From positions 1,240,001 to 1,304,000 of the forward strand of contig NC_135149.1 of NCBI RefSeq assembly GCF_050948215.1: a stretch of 64,000 nucleotides of DNA, given 5' to 3'. A program made the position numbers and the translations under genes. Below are positions 50,150-59,957 of the stretch, piece by piece (within the stretch, counting starts at the first letter, position 1; each line of letters starts with the position of its first letter). Under the pieces are notes generated by a model. That model had not been told where the DNA came from, searched no databases, and worked only from the letters and a program-made list of their open reading frames with translations. Source of the stretch: Halictus rubicundus (taxonomy: Eukaryota > Arthropoda > Insecta > Hymenoptera > Halictidae).

Positions 50150-53100
50150 GCCTATGTGTCCCCGAACGGTAGAGAATCTGTTCAACATTTTTCTCCTCCT
50201 CGCCTCGGTCCATCTTCCTTTTTTCTCTCCCTCGGTTGGTCCTTCCTCCAGAGACCGGCTCGACTCTTCCTCGTTTTGTTGGCTTCTCGTGTCGGGAACA
50301 ATTTCGATTTGTTAACCGGTCGAGGCGGCCCGTTCGAATCTCTCGCGGGGTTCCTCCTCGATTTTTCTTCCCTTTTTTTGTTGTCGAAAGGATGTCGGTA
50401 ACACGGACACGCAAATATTGATGCTCGCCGGGAAGAACGTTTCCCCATCGGCGTGTCCGTTCGCGAAGGATGTCAGGTGTTCGATAAATGCTGAATCACT
50501 GCAATTTTGCATTTTTAAAGTCCTGCACACCATCCCCACACCACCACCACCACCACCACCACCACCACCACCACCGGTCTAGCCTATTTCTCGGACGCCG
50601 GAGGAACTTCCCCGGGAAAAAGGAACACGCTCGCTGCGGGGCCGCGTGGCTGTGGGGCCCCCTACCCTTTTTTCCCGATTTCCATCCTCTTTCCCCCTAA
50701 CCCAGTAGTCTGCTCACTGCTCAACCCCCTTGGAAAGCCGATTTATCACCGAATCAAGCGGCCGCTTTCTACCTCGTCCCAGTTAAACTACCTCGCTAAT
50801 TAAAAAAAATAGAGAACTTCTGGGATCCGCTGCCGTAGCCGCCGACGTGGCCGGTGGCTCGGTCAGAGTTCATCCTCTTTTCTTCCCCCGCGGCCTGGAT
50901 ACTTTTCGCCCCGGTACTAGCATAATCGGTGGTGTGGTGGTGCCGTTCGTTTTTTTTTCGCCCGGGGACCCGAGGCTCTTTTCCTTGTAAATCCGTAGGC
51001 GGTTGTAAAACCGCCGAGAAAGCGAGGGACCACCGTAAGCACGTACGAAAGCGATTCGTTAAACGCTCGTACACACAGAAGTTATCCCGCATGGCTCTGA
51101 ATGCCGCAGAAGGTCGGATAACAATCGATTATCGTGGCTCGACGGGTCCCCCGGAGCAACAACACTCTGTTGCCAGCGCGCGCGCCACTCCGCTCTGCCC
51201 TGCTCTGCTCTGCTCTGCTCTGCTCCGTTTCGAGTCGGCCGGATGATCCTAGACAGGGAAACTACCCCGCTGCCTAGGCTGTCCTAGCTAACAGCAGCGG
51301 CAGCAGCAGCCAGAGGTGTGTAGGTTGGAATGTAACGCTTAGGCATTAATTTGCATCCTCGGTAATCCTTAATTTACAACTCCGACGGAGTTTTCCAGGG
51401 GGTAGTAGCTAGCATCGGCGGGTTCTCCGCGGAATTGGCTCGGTGTGCACCCCCACAGATGCACCGGGGTGCCCCCACGCACACACGTGCACACGCGCGC
51501 ACACCTTATCGCCGGGCTGGAACACGTAGAGGCTACCAGGGGGGGTTTGGCGATGGTGGGGATCGTATTGTCGGTGGTGGGGGTACTGGCGATGCGGGGA
51601 GGTCCGTGCGGAAGGAGCCTGGAGGGAGTAGAGGGGGCAGGGGAGGATGAGTGAGGGAGTTGGGGAGGGAAGAGAGGGGGTCGGATGTTGAGGAAGGTGC
51701 AGCGGACGGTGTGCGGCGGGCGGAGGGTACGAGGGGTCGGGGGAAAAGGGATTCGGCAGACAGGGGCTGTGGCTGGGGCTTGGATAGTCCGACTCTGGCC
51801 TCGATGGCGGGGTGGAGAGGGGAGTAAGGGGTGGGGGCTGTGAAATGGCGGAAACCTCCAGTGTGGTAGGGGTAGGGGACAGTCGTGGAAGGACGAAAAG
51901 AGGGGCGATGGACGGAGGTCGAGAGTCGCGGGTTGGCTCACTCTGCGGCTCCCGCCGCTCGGGAGCAGACACGCGGGGCCAAAGACTAATTTGAACCTAT
52001 TTTATTAACAAAACAAAAACATACATATTTGTAAATAACACTAAATAACACGCTAAAATCAACACACTAACAACAACAACGTTCTCCTTCAAAACGAAAC
52101 GTCTCTCTGTCACCCACTCTACAAAGACAAGATATTTCTGAATCGAAATCAACAACAACCAAAAAAAAAAAAAAAAGAAATTAAGAAAGAAGGAAAGTAA
52201 GAACGATATACTCTTAGGCCTCTGTAAAAGCAATAACAACAGCAAACAACATCTACAGCAACAACAAAACAAAATATACAAAAGAACACGGAACGCGAAA
52301 TACGAGACAAAAAAAAAGTAGATTACTATTTCCAGTCCCTGTATAAAGCCGTTCGTTGCGAAGTCCGGATACGCGTGGAGAAGGACACGAGGATAAGGGA
52401 TACTTGAGAGAGGAAAGAGGTGAGAGAGAGAGAAACAGAGAAAGAGCGAGTGAGAGTGAGTGAGATAGAAAGAAAGGGAGAGAGAGAAAGTGTGTGTGTG
52501 AGAGAGAGACACAGTGAGGGGGTGAGAAGAGAGAGAAAGAGAGAGAGAAAGGTTCGTCTATTTTCGGGAGTTCCCACTGGTTCGCGAGGAAAACGCAGAA
52601 GAGTGACACACGAGGGATCGAAGGCCGAAGAACAGAGCACAGCAAGAGGGTACGATTTCGTGGAACCGAGCGACACGAAGGATACAAGGGCCGAGGAAGT
52701 CGTGAATATATCGCAGAAACTGCGTATCAGCAACGGGCAAATCTCGTTTTTAAGTTTTCTCTCTATACTCTGTGTGACCCTTACATTATTTTGTCCCTCC
52801 GACAGGGACGGGTTCGGTGTTGTAACTTAGGATATAAGAAGAACAAAGAGCTCCGGAACGCACAACAAAACGAAACCAAAACGGAAGGGAAGAGAAAGAG
52901 AAAAGAGAAGTCAGAGAGGACAAACGAGAAGGAGGAGAAGAGTGTGTGTGCAAAAAAGAAGTAAAAGAGAAGTGAAGAGAAAAGAGGTCGACGGAGCAAA
53001 AGAGAGAGAGAGAAAGAGAAAAAAGAGAGACAGAGAGAGAGAGAGAGAGAGACGGATCCAGGGAAGCGCAAAAGGGCCAAGGACTGAATCGTAACGAGGG

Positions 53101-54349
53101 AAAGGAAACAAGGTCGAACGGGCTACGAGAAGACCGAGCGGGCAGACGGACGGCCGGGAAAAAGCAACGGGAAGAGAAGAAGGTTTGCGAGAGGGAGCAT
53201 TGTTCCGGTAGAGAGAGCGTGTATAAAATATTATCGAGGCTACAGTTTTTTATACTAGTACGAGAGGGAGAGCGCGCGTCCTGAGGAGGCACAGAAGAAG
53301 AAGAGCAAACGAAGCGTAGCGGAGAGAAAAGAAAAGAGACCAGACAAGGCACGAAAAAGAGGAGAGAAAGAAGAATAGTATAGAGGGTTTTGGAATCTGG
53401 TCGCGGGATCGTTTTCCACGCGTCCGACCTCCACGTGTGTTTCTCGCGGCCGTGTTACTAGTCGCGTTGCGCGTGACTCTCTTGTGACTCTCGGCTTCAC
53501 GTTCTCGTTTCCCTTCTCGCTCCTGTACCTCGTCTTCCGCGCGCGCGTTTTGGCTTGTTGTTCAAGCGTTTTCTCTTGTCGTCGATCGAGAGGATCGCTC
53601 TCGGGTAAAATCGGAGAGAGGATATCTCGAAGGGGGAAAGAGAGAGGAGAGCAACTTAGAGCGAGCGAAAGGGAAGAGGGAGACAGTTGTCGACAGGACA
53701 AGCTGGCTCGCGTACACGATCCTGCGGGGGATATGCCTTGCCGTTCTAAGGGGAACCACCACCCACGTGCACGAGCCTCACGCAGAGGGCAACGTCAAGC
53801 GAGTTGTGTTTCCATCCTAGAACCCGGCAGCAAACTCTCCTGACAAAAGGAGTGCCGTCGCAGCTTGTCACGGTCGTCGGGGATCGCGAGCGCCGACCAC
53901 TGTCGAGTCGCCATATCAACCGCACGCTCGTCGAAGCGCACGAGGAGCCCGGGGATGCCAGCGAGGGGAGCGCAGCAGCGATCGCGGTTAGCGTACGTTC
54001 AAGGACGATGACGATCGGCCACGATCGGTAAGATCCAGGAAGCGGTCGCTCGAACGAGCGCCACGGAAATGGCGGGCTACAATCATTCGAACCCACAGCG
54101 TGTCGTCTATCACGCGACCTACCCGACGCCGCTCGCACCAAGTGAGTTCCCGAGAATCGTAGAGAGCCGAAACTAAAGGGCCTTTAGACAGAACTTTGTT
54201 GCTCGTGTACGGCAGAACAATTATCGACCATGGCTGACCAGCTCTCTTCACTGAGAACCGCTTCTACTTTATTTCGCATTCTTTCGCTTCTTTACGCTTT
54301 ACTTTTTCTATTCTATTCTATCCTTTTCTATTCTTTTCTATTTTATCTT

Positions 54350-54425
<76 letters not shown>

Positions 54426-56379
54426 TACGGCACGAGGCTGAACATTTTTTCGTTCTTCGGCTTTCTTTTTTCAGATAGCCTTCTCACGGATGATTTATTA
54501 TCACGTTGACTGCCACTTGTTCGTGTATCTTTGAAAATTCATTTTGTTCGCAATACAATTGCTTGAACCGAACGTCCTTGGGATTTGTATTATCTAAAAG
54601 GGCTCCAGAAGCAATCTCTGTGATAAACTTGTACCCTACAATTTGGATTTCAATGATCAAATTACTTTGATTTTGTGGAATTTTGCCGGGGTGATTGTTC
54701 GGCAGCCAACGTGTTATAAATACAGGGTGTACCGCAAATTGTGGTGCGAAAGAACGGTGATTCTACACGCGAAAACAAGTCGAAAAGGAGGAATAACAGT
54801 TTTCAGTTTGACGTCTCCTTTTCGAGAAAATCGAGTCTGAAGATCGTCCTAGTATTTGCAGGAAGTGGAAGTGGCTGACCGTGATCAGACGCGTCAACCG
54901 ATTCCTATCTAATGGTACGCGTATTCTCTGCAACTTCACGTTTGATTGTCTCGAAAACGAGGCGCCGAACGACAAAAAGTTATTCCTTTTTTCGACTTGT
55001 TTTTGTACGTAGAATCACCACCCGGCCGATTGTACCAGGATTTTCGGTGCACCCTGTATATTTTCGGTGATACGTTCTCGTTTTTTCTTCGGGGATCGAG
55101 AGTGTGCCCCGCTCCCGTCGAAATTGAGATATTACTCATCTTTATATCTGACAAGGCTGCCGGGCCAGCGGGCGCCGCGAAAATTCATAATACGCGCGCG
55201 GAAGGTATTGGCAATAAATTACCGCGGAGCCGAGAAAGTGCAGCTGCACTACCGGTGATATCAATAACGCTCTCGTACGGACCGAGAGCCAGGGGCGGTA
55301 AACTGACATATTTCAGCCGGGCGGACGGCCGTTTCCTTAATGTCTCGATACGTCGACCAGCGGGCCGGTTGAGTAATTTATTTGGATAATTTGTAGGCGG
55401 GCGGCGGGAACAAATTTTTGTCAGGTCCGCACACGGGGATATCCCCGCGTGGGACAAGCCCTGTCGCATTTTTCTACGTCGATGGTTTCCGGTTAATAGC
55501 GCCCGGCCAATTGCACCACCACGTGACCCAGAAAATTGAATTACTCGATTGCTGCACTGTTCGTTCAATGAAAAATAATTCTCGTTCGCTCTTCGGGACG
55601 GTTCTCTAAAAATAGAAAAACCTTCCCTTGGCTACCCATTTTTTTCTCTTTTTCCACTTTCTCTCTTTTTTCTCTGTCTCTCTTTACTCACACTTTATTA
55701 TACTAACATACACGCACACACACCCAGACTCTCCACCCCCCCTCTCTCTCTCTCACTCACTCACAAATCAATTACGCATTTGAATTCCTGGAAACGCAAC
55801 GTTAGGCACGTGAAAAATGCATTACCTTCGTCCGGGTGTCGTTTTCTTGTTCTCGCATAAAGAGAACCGGAGAGGGTGGCAGGCCGAGGGTGGAGGGGGC
55901 GAGAGGGAGTCTCGGTTGCGTTCCCTGATCGATAACAGCTTCGATCCGTTGCATATAAACACGTCTAATGATGTGTTATGCAAACGTCTAAGCTTTCGTC
56001 GGAATAAATGCGCGAGCACGAATTTACGGTAACTCGCGTGACACGCGGAATGATCAGATTACGGAGCGAGTGCTCGAATGATAGAGTTAACAAAAGCCGG
56101 TGTAAACGAAACCCGTCGATGCGAGGGTGGTGGGAGGGGGGGTTGGTCGTTGGGCGTACAGAGGGGCTTGACGCAGGGGTGGGTCGGCGAATATCGAGTT
56201 TCCCCCTTGAATATTGGAAGCTGTTCCCCGCGAAATATCCGACGTTCGAGGGCAGCATTTTCATCGCGTCTTTATTGCTCTGTTTAGATGGGGACCCGAT
56301 AAAACTTCCGGAAAATTTGGAGACCTTGCCGCGGGCCGAGCATTTCCCAACCCAGAGGCACCGATGGAACACCAACGAG
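36924..56379 (+). CDS. Camta: Calmodulin-binding transcription activator, 5' part (long isoform, partial)
   Basis: Exons 36924-37160, 40181-40466 and 56288-56379 join in frame into 205 codons, and the gene continues past the right edge. CAMTA proteins are nuclear transcription factors with CG-1, IPT/TIG, ankyrin and IQ calmodulin-binding regions. In Drosophila, Camta is needed for normal deactivation of rhodopsin signalling. The identification rests on the third exon: DPIKLPENLETLPRAEHF, then PTQRHRWNTNE, the start of the CG-1 domain. It ends at a phase-0 donor where EIAAIL would follow. The first two exons are a low-complexity Asn/Ser/Gly-rich leader that cannot itself be assigned. Their link to CAMTA is inferred from strand, order and phase (phase-1 donor at 40466, phase-1 acceptor at 56288). 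No exon with the rest of CG-1 occurs before 64000. Confidence 0.75.
37161..40180 (+). other. CAMTA intron 1
   Basis: Three kilobases of mostly AT-rich DNA between the first two long-isoform exons. It holds a 40-bp inverted repeat pair (37475-37514 and 38863-38902) within a putative piggyBac-like element, and a minus-strand copy of a recurrent motif at 39027-39069. Confidence 0.6.
37262..38944. mobile_element. Putative piggyBac-like element with internal inverted repeats
   Basis: GCACAGTGTGACGAATGGCC plus the next 20 bases (37475-37514) matches the reverse complement of 38863-38902 at 37 of 40 positions. Outside it, TTAACCCTTTGGACAGCGG begins at 37262, and the reverse complement of the right flank reads TTAGCCCTTCGTCGATGG (ending 38944). 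These resemble TTAA target sites followed by CCCTT-type termini. The arms are not equidistant from the ends (about 213 and 42 bp), so the outer borders are uncertain. No transposase frame is visible. Confidence 0.5.
40181..40466 (+). CDS. Camta: CAMTA coding exon 2, long isoform
   Basis: Acceptor TTTTTGCCAG ends at 40180 and donor CTCCG|GTAAGT begins at 40467. The 95-codon insert begins ADNHVSANGNGNVNVNVNAT and is followed by Lys/Ser/Gly/Asp-rich sequence (SERNDHLRNDHKSQEGIG) up to DGADPISG. It is low-complexity and presumably disordered. Phase 0 on entry and phase 1 on exit match the exons on each side. The open frame continues on both sides beyond the splice sites, but those extensions look non-coding. 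Confidence 0.65.
42145..42670. mobile_element. PiggyBac-like MITE
   Basis: The left end CCCTTTGCACTCGGAGAAC and the reverse-complemented right end CCCTTCGCACTCGGATGTG form inverted repeats with 14 of the first 15 bases identical. A sibling end with an intact TTAA, TTAACCCTTTGCACTCGGA, occurs at 63004. Here the flanks are GTGA and TTGA, so any TTAA duplication has decayed. The 526-bp body has no transposase frame and includes a copy of a recurrent motif near 42286-42320. Confidence 0.6.
45024..45063 (+). repeat. Short 10-bp tandem repeat
   Basis: Four units of the form CTATCCTCGC, CTATCCCCGT, CTATCCTGAC and CTATCCGATT follow one another without a gap. Confidence 0.85.
45316..45392. repeat. 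(CT)n microsatellite
   Basis: An almost uninterrupted CT run of roughly 75 bp within a pyrimidine-rich stretch. Apparent Ser/Leu-rich proteins read through such runs are artefacts. Confidence 0.95.
48117..48320 (+). repeat. Three-copy tandem repeat, about 75-bp period
   Basis: Units start TTCACTGTGGTTATG (48117), TTCAGTGTAGTTAC (48191) and TTCAGTGTGGTTGC (48267). Each contains CTTC(A/G)TCTTCAG or its equivalent and then a GAGTTYRCAA block. Units 1 and 2 continue TCATTTTTCCAATTTGATCA with GATG(T/C)ATCC. Unit 3 is cut short. Confidence 0.88.
48510..48567. repeat. Compound GATA/GA microsatellite
   Basis: A short run of GATA units passes into a GA dinucleotide run of about 40 bp. Confidence 0.9.
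50538..50575 (+). repeat. (ACC)n trinucleotide microsatellite
   Basis: About 12 CAC/ACC triplets. In one frame they read as a polyhistidine run, which I do not regard as coding. Confidence 0.95.
51540..53360 (+). other. Strongly purine-skewed tract upstream of CAMTA short-isoform exon
   Basis: From about 51540 to 51960 the plus strand is extremely G-rich with many GGG runs. From about 52400 to 53360 it is dominated by A and G (GAGA-type sequence). Between them is an AT-rich A-run segment. The Pro- and Ser-rich frames on the minus strand are products of this skew. It precedes the coding exon at 54069 by under 1 kb, so it may be 5' UTR or promoter DNA. A TATAAAATA lies at 53222-53230. Confidence 0.5.
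53222..53230 (+). promoter_or_regulatory. Possible TATA box for the CAMTA short isoform
   Basis: TATAAAATA in an otherwise purine-rich tract, about 840 bp upstream of the ATG at 54069. No initiator or transcript evidence is available, so this is only a candidate. Confidence 0.2.
54069..54141 (+). CDS. Camta: CAMTA alternative first coding exon (short isoform)
   Basis: ATG in the context CACGGAAATGG opens 24 codons beginning MAGYNHSNPQRVVYHATYPT, followed by PLAP and a good donor, CACCAA|GTGAGT. It leaves in phase 1, exactly the phase of the acceptor at 56288. Splicing would give N-G-D-P-I-K-L-P and place the CG-1 start at about residue 48. The peptide has no known domain. The ordinary composition, the Kozak-like start and the phase match support a real alternative promoter. 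Low complexity is absent, unlike the long-isoform exons. Confidence 0.6.
54308..54422. repeat. Compound microsatellite (CTATT)n-(CT)n-(TA)n
   Basis: Imperfect CTATT/CTTTT pentamers are followed by a CT run (about 54354-54382) and a TA run (about 54383-54422). Confidence 0.93.
54721..55058. mobile_element. MITE with terminal inverted repeats of over 100 bp
   Basis: The left end reads TACAGGGTGTACCGCAAATT. The right end, reverse complemented, reads TACAGGGTGCACCGAAAATC. Homology extends through GTGATTCTAC(A/G)(C/T), AAAACAAGTCGAAAA, GGAATAAC and TTTTCGAGA(A/C)AATC, over 110 bp on each arm. The element is 338 bp and TA-bounded, so most of it is foldback. No transposase is present. It lies in a CAMTA intron. 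Confidence 0.9.
56288..56379 (+). CDS. Camta: CAMTA exon with start of CG-1 DNA-binding domain
   Basis: This 92-nt exon runs from acceptor TTTAG to donor ACGAG|GTGAGT. With the incoming phase-1 base it encodes 31 residues: (D/N)GDPIKLPENLETLPRAEHF and then PTQRHRWNTNE. RHRWNTNE is the conserved opening of the CG-1 domain of CAMTA transcription factors, normally followed by EIAAILI. The exon ends at phase 0, as needed for that continuation, which must lie beyond 64000 because no matching exon is present to the right edge. It is shared by both alternative N-termini. Confidence 0.85.
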
Positions 56380-56877
56380 GTGAGTCTCGCACGAAACGAC
56401 GATTCTAATCTGCGAAACAGAAGGAATGCACATAGGAAAAGAAAAAAAAAAAGGAATTAAAACAGGCAAGAGAGAAACGCGATCGCCGACGCGATCGAAC
56501 ACGAGTCAAGCCGCGTGTCGAACGATTTCAATGCGATCGGTGTGTTTCGTTTAATTCGATGCAACGGGACGGTTTGGAAAGAACGGCACGCAATTTCGGT
56601 ACACCGCGCCGACTCTTTTAAATTGTAAATTCGAGGGCGAAATTAGAGGGTGCCAAATCTGCACGGCCGCTGCTCTATCGAGCGAGAGCTTGTCAGAAAA
56701 AGCGCACCACTTGGCGAATTACGTTAAAGAGTACCGCATCTACCGGCGGTATCTGTTAGGACTTTTTTGGATAATCATCACGAATTTCTGTATATTCTTT
56801 CTCACTTTCCTCGTGCTTACCATCTCTCGAATAACGAACGGTTACAAATATTACCAATGAACAGAAACACGGTGCAA

Positions 56878-58200
56878 GTAGAAACGGTCAGTCTGTAATC
56901 GGACGTGTCTAGAAAACCCTGCAGCATCTGGCAAGGCACGAAAGTTTATTCAAAGTGTTCCGACTGCTTTAAAAAGGCTTGTATATGAATCCTTAATACG
57001 AGGAAAGTAGAAACTGTTCGTCTATAGTCGGACACGCTTTGAAACTCCTTTAGCTTCTCTCTATTCCAAGAATTTGATACATTATACAAGTCTGTGGAAA
57101 CCAGGCTTTCGTAAAGGTCTCAACGCTTTTAAAACGACTTCGATTTCAATATCCCAAGTAGAAACAGTATATCTATAGTCAGGCATGCCGCAAATCCATG
57201 CTAGATCTTCTCTGCCTCACAAATTCATTCGAAAGGTGCAATCCTTTTGAAAAATTCCATTTAGATCGCAATATGGAGCAAGCAGAAACAGTCCATTTGT
57301 TGTTAAACGCACGTTGCAACGCTTGCTACACAGTTCCAAGATCTATCGAGAAAAATTTCATTATTGTCCTTACTACTTTAAGAGGGATTATTTTCACAAT
57401 CTTAAAACAGTTAGAAGTAGAAACGGTCTGTCAGTAGTCAGCCAGACTTCATCACTCTAGCCATGTCTACTCTATCTTAATAATAAATTCAGTAGCACAA
57501 CGCCTTTAAAAGGAATCGTATTTAAGCGACTGATATAGGGAAAGTAGATACGGTCTGTTAATGATCAGACACGCTTCACCACTCGAGCTGCATCTTGCAT
57601 ATCTTAACAATTCATTCAGTGACACAGTGCCTCTAAAAAGGATCGTATTTGTAAATGTGGAGCAAGTAGAAACAGCCTACCAATAGTCAGACACGTCTCA
57701 CTAGTATACTTATTTCTCGTATATCTTAACAATTTACTTTGTAGTTTCTACAATGAACGTTTTAAGTCATCACTAGACCATTGATCTCCATACAGTAATG
57801 ACATGTGCAAATTTTTGTAACACAAGCAAACATTTCTATTACGAAAAATTCATAGCATTTTTAATTTACCTTTGCTGCTATGAGTTTTCCAATCAGTCAA
57901 AGAAATGTTTGAAGAATAATACATTAAATTAGGGTATTGTATAAACGTTCGCAGTCTACCGATCACACTATAATTTCTTCATTCGGTGTCTTTGTTTCTT
58001 GACTTAAAATATTCGAAAACGTTCGAAAATTACGAACATGTTTTAATGTTTACAAACATTCGAGAAATCATACTCGTTACACACGACTAAGATGTATGTT
58101 CAATTGGCACAACAGCTCCAAAAATAATCGCGTCTGAACCGCTAATGTGGAGCAAGTAGAAACAGTCTGCCAGTGGTCAGACGCAGCTCCCAGGGCCGTA
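56878..58200 (+). repeat. Degenerate ~130-bp tandem array, about eight units
   Basis: Anchors of the form GTAGAAACRGTCTGTCNRT and RGTCAGACACGCTTCA recur at 56878, 57007, 57158, 57282, 57417, 57544, 57666 and 58156. Spacings of the first seven are 122-151 bp; the last lies 490 bp on. Most units also share a block before the anchor such as GCCTTTAAAAAGGATCGTAT followed by TGTGGAGCAA. The anchor holds a small imperfect palindrome, GTCTG...CAGAC. Confidence 0.85.
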
Positions 58201-59612
58201 AATTTTTCTTATCCCGTCGATCCACGGCGAATCAGTGAAATCAATGGAAAGAGGCTCGTCTGGCGGTCGAAAAAGGATTGCATCGGAACGGTTAATACGT
58301 TCCCGGCGAGCTTCGTTCGGTAACGGAGTTAGGGGAACGGCGTGTGCATTTGCACGGCATTCCGGTAGGCGCAACTGTAAAGTAAATAGCGACGTCGCAA
58401 CGCCGTTGGTGCCTCGTACGTAACGTCGGTGGTTAGAGAGGATAGATGCTGTCCGTTCGTGTGCAAGGCTCGCGAGTCGGTGTGCAGGGGTGCACATACC
58501 AACACGTGGAGCGGCGTGCACTCGTAGGTGTACCGATGTAGTCCACTGCTACTCTGACCCCGGTCGGCCTCCGATCAATAGCTGGAGCCAGCTAGAGAGC
58601 TCAGCCGAGCCGAGTTGAGTTTTCAGTTCCGTAGAGTCGAACCCAATTGCGAGCCTATGCCTCAGGATTATCGCGATAAGTCCCCTACTTATCAACCGCT
58701 CCTGCCTCTCTCTCTCTCTCTCTCTCTCTCTCTATTTCTTTCTCTCGCACTTTTTCCGACTTCTAGCAACTTCATCCCCCTTTTGCTCCTATCTGAGCTG
58801 CTAGATGATTTGGGAAAACGTTCTTCCAGTTCCGAGATCCTTCGCAGCCATCTTTCCCCCCATTGTGTTTCTAGCTTATTCATAACGCTTCGTATATCTT
58901 CGTATATGTATGTATATATCTTCTCTTTCGAATCTAGTTCTAATGGCTGTAACAAATTGCAAATCCCTGGTGAACGAGGAAAATATTTTGTGAGGTGACG
59001 AATGGGAATTGTGTTAGGTTGAATAACGAGGGCGCTTGCATTTCTTCACGGGAATGTTGCCATATACTGCATCGAACAGATTGTAGCACGTTTTCAGGGT
59101 GCAGTTCAGGTTCGATCGTTGTTGATGATGTTTCTTCTGGCTTAAACCAATGTTTTCCCATTGTCGAAAATTACCTGTTCTGCATTATCGGTGACAAATT
59201 CTTCCCTAGATTGAGCTGTTTTACGCACAATTTTATGCTGTTTTATCCGAGCTAACAGTTCTAGACTCAATGTAGAATCATAAACCCAACGTTCGAAGCA
59301 AGTTACCAACGCTGCTCAGTCGTGAAAGAGTTACACAAGCAATCTCGCGTCGACCTGGTCAAGATCGTGGCACGACGTTGTAAAATACATCGTGTAAGCT
59401 GTATTATGAGGAAGATTGCGTGGCGAGATATCAGGTGCTCAGGGGCTCAGGAATTCGATCTTGGGGGACGGGCCGTTGTCGCAGGATTGCCCCGCTCGGT
59501 TTTTTAATTGATCGTCGAGGGCCGAAGTCGAAGCGGGGGCTCCTCTTCACCTCGCTTATCTATTGTAGCATAATATGCATCGCTAATGAGGTCAACGTGG
59601 AGCTCGAGAAAG

Positions 59613-59615
<3 letters not shown>

Positions 59616-59690
<75 letters not shown>
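59616..59690. repeat. (GA)n microsatellite
   Basis: A nearly perfect GA run of about 75 bp, one of the longest in the window. A second GA run lies at about 59905-59955. Confidence 0.95.
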
Positions 59691-59691
<1 letters not shown>

Positions 59692-59903
59692 ACGGGCCGG
59701 CGTCGTCTTTTCATCGGGCCGTGCGTCGGTGTGTCTGGCGTGTTCCCGACCTAGCGCCGATGTAAAATTAGTGAGATCATAAATATGAATGAATCCCGTC
59801 GTTATGCCGAGCACGGGCGGTTCCGGGAATTTCCAGGCGGAACCGAGCAGTGTATCGCTATCGCTATTGCTTCAATTTCTTTTTTCATTTAGTCGGAAGA
59901 GAG

Positions 59904-59957
<54 letters not shown>

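Larger units (their letters stand above)
40467..54068 (+). other. CAMTA intron 2 (long isoform), first 13.6 kb
   Basis: No other coding exon is recognised here. Contents include GA/CT microsatellites (about 42857-42889, 43363-43440, 45316-45392, 46080-46130, 48525-48567, 50094-50147 and 52420-52552), an ACC triplet run (50538-50575) and a 10-bp tandem (45024-45063). There is also a piggyBac-like MITE (42145-42670), a 75-bp triplication (48117-48320) and a purine-skewed tract (51540-53360). Its right part probably holds the promoter and 5' UTR of the short isoform. Confidence 0.55.
54142..56287 (+). other. CAMTA intron before CG-1 exon
   Basis: It contains a compound microsatellite (54308-54422), a 338-bp MITE (54721-55058), and pyrimidine-rich and CT-rich DNA around 55640-55760. 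No other coding exon is recognised. The acceptor CTCTGTTTAG ends at 56287. Confidence 0.6.

Noticed and set aside
50488..50700. Frame with a run of histidines
   Set aside because: The histidines come from the ACC microsatellite; there is no other coding signal.
51369..51972. Two overlapping 187-190 codon Pro/Ser-rich frames on the minus strand
   Set aside because: They overlap in different frames across a G-skewed tract, so they reflect base composition and not selection on a protein.
52253..53352. Long Ser/Leu-rich frames on the minus strand
   Set aside because: Translations of GA/CT microsatellites in several frames at once.
54643..55389. Several frames of 60-147 codons on both strands
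   Set aside because: They lie within or across the foldback MITE and have no transposase motifs.
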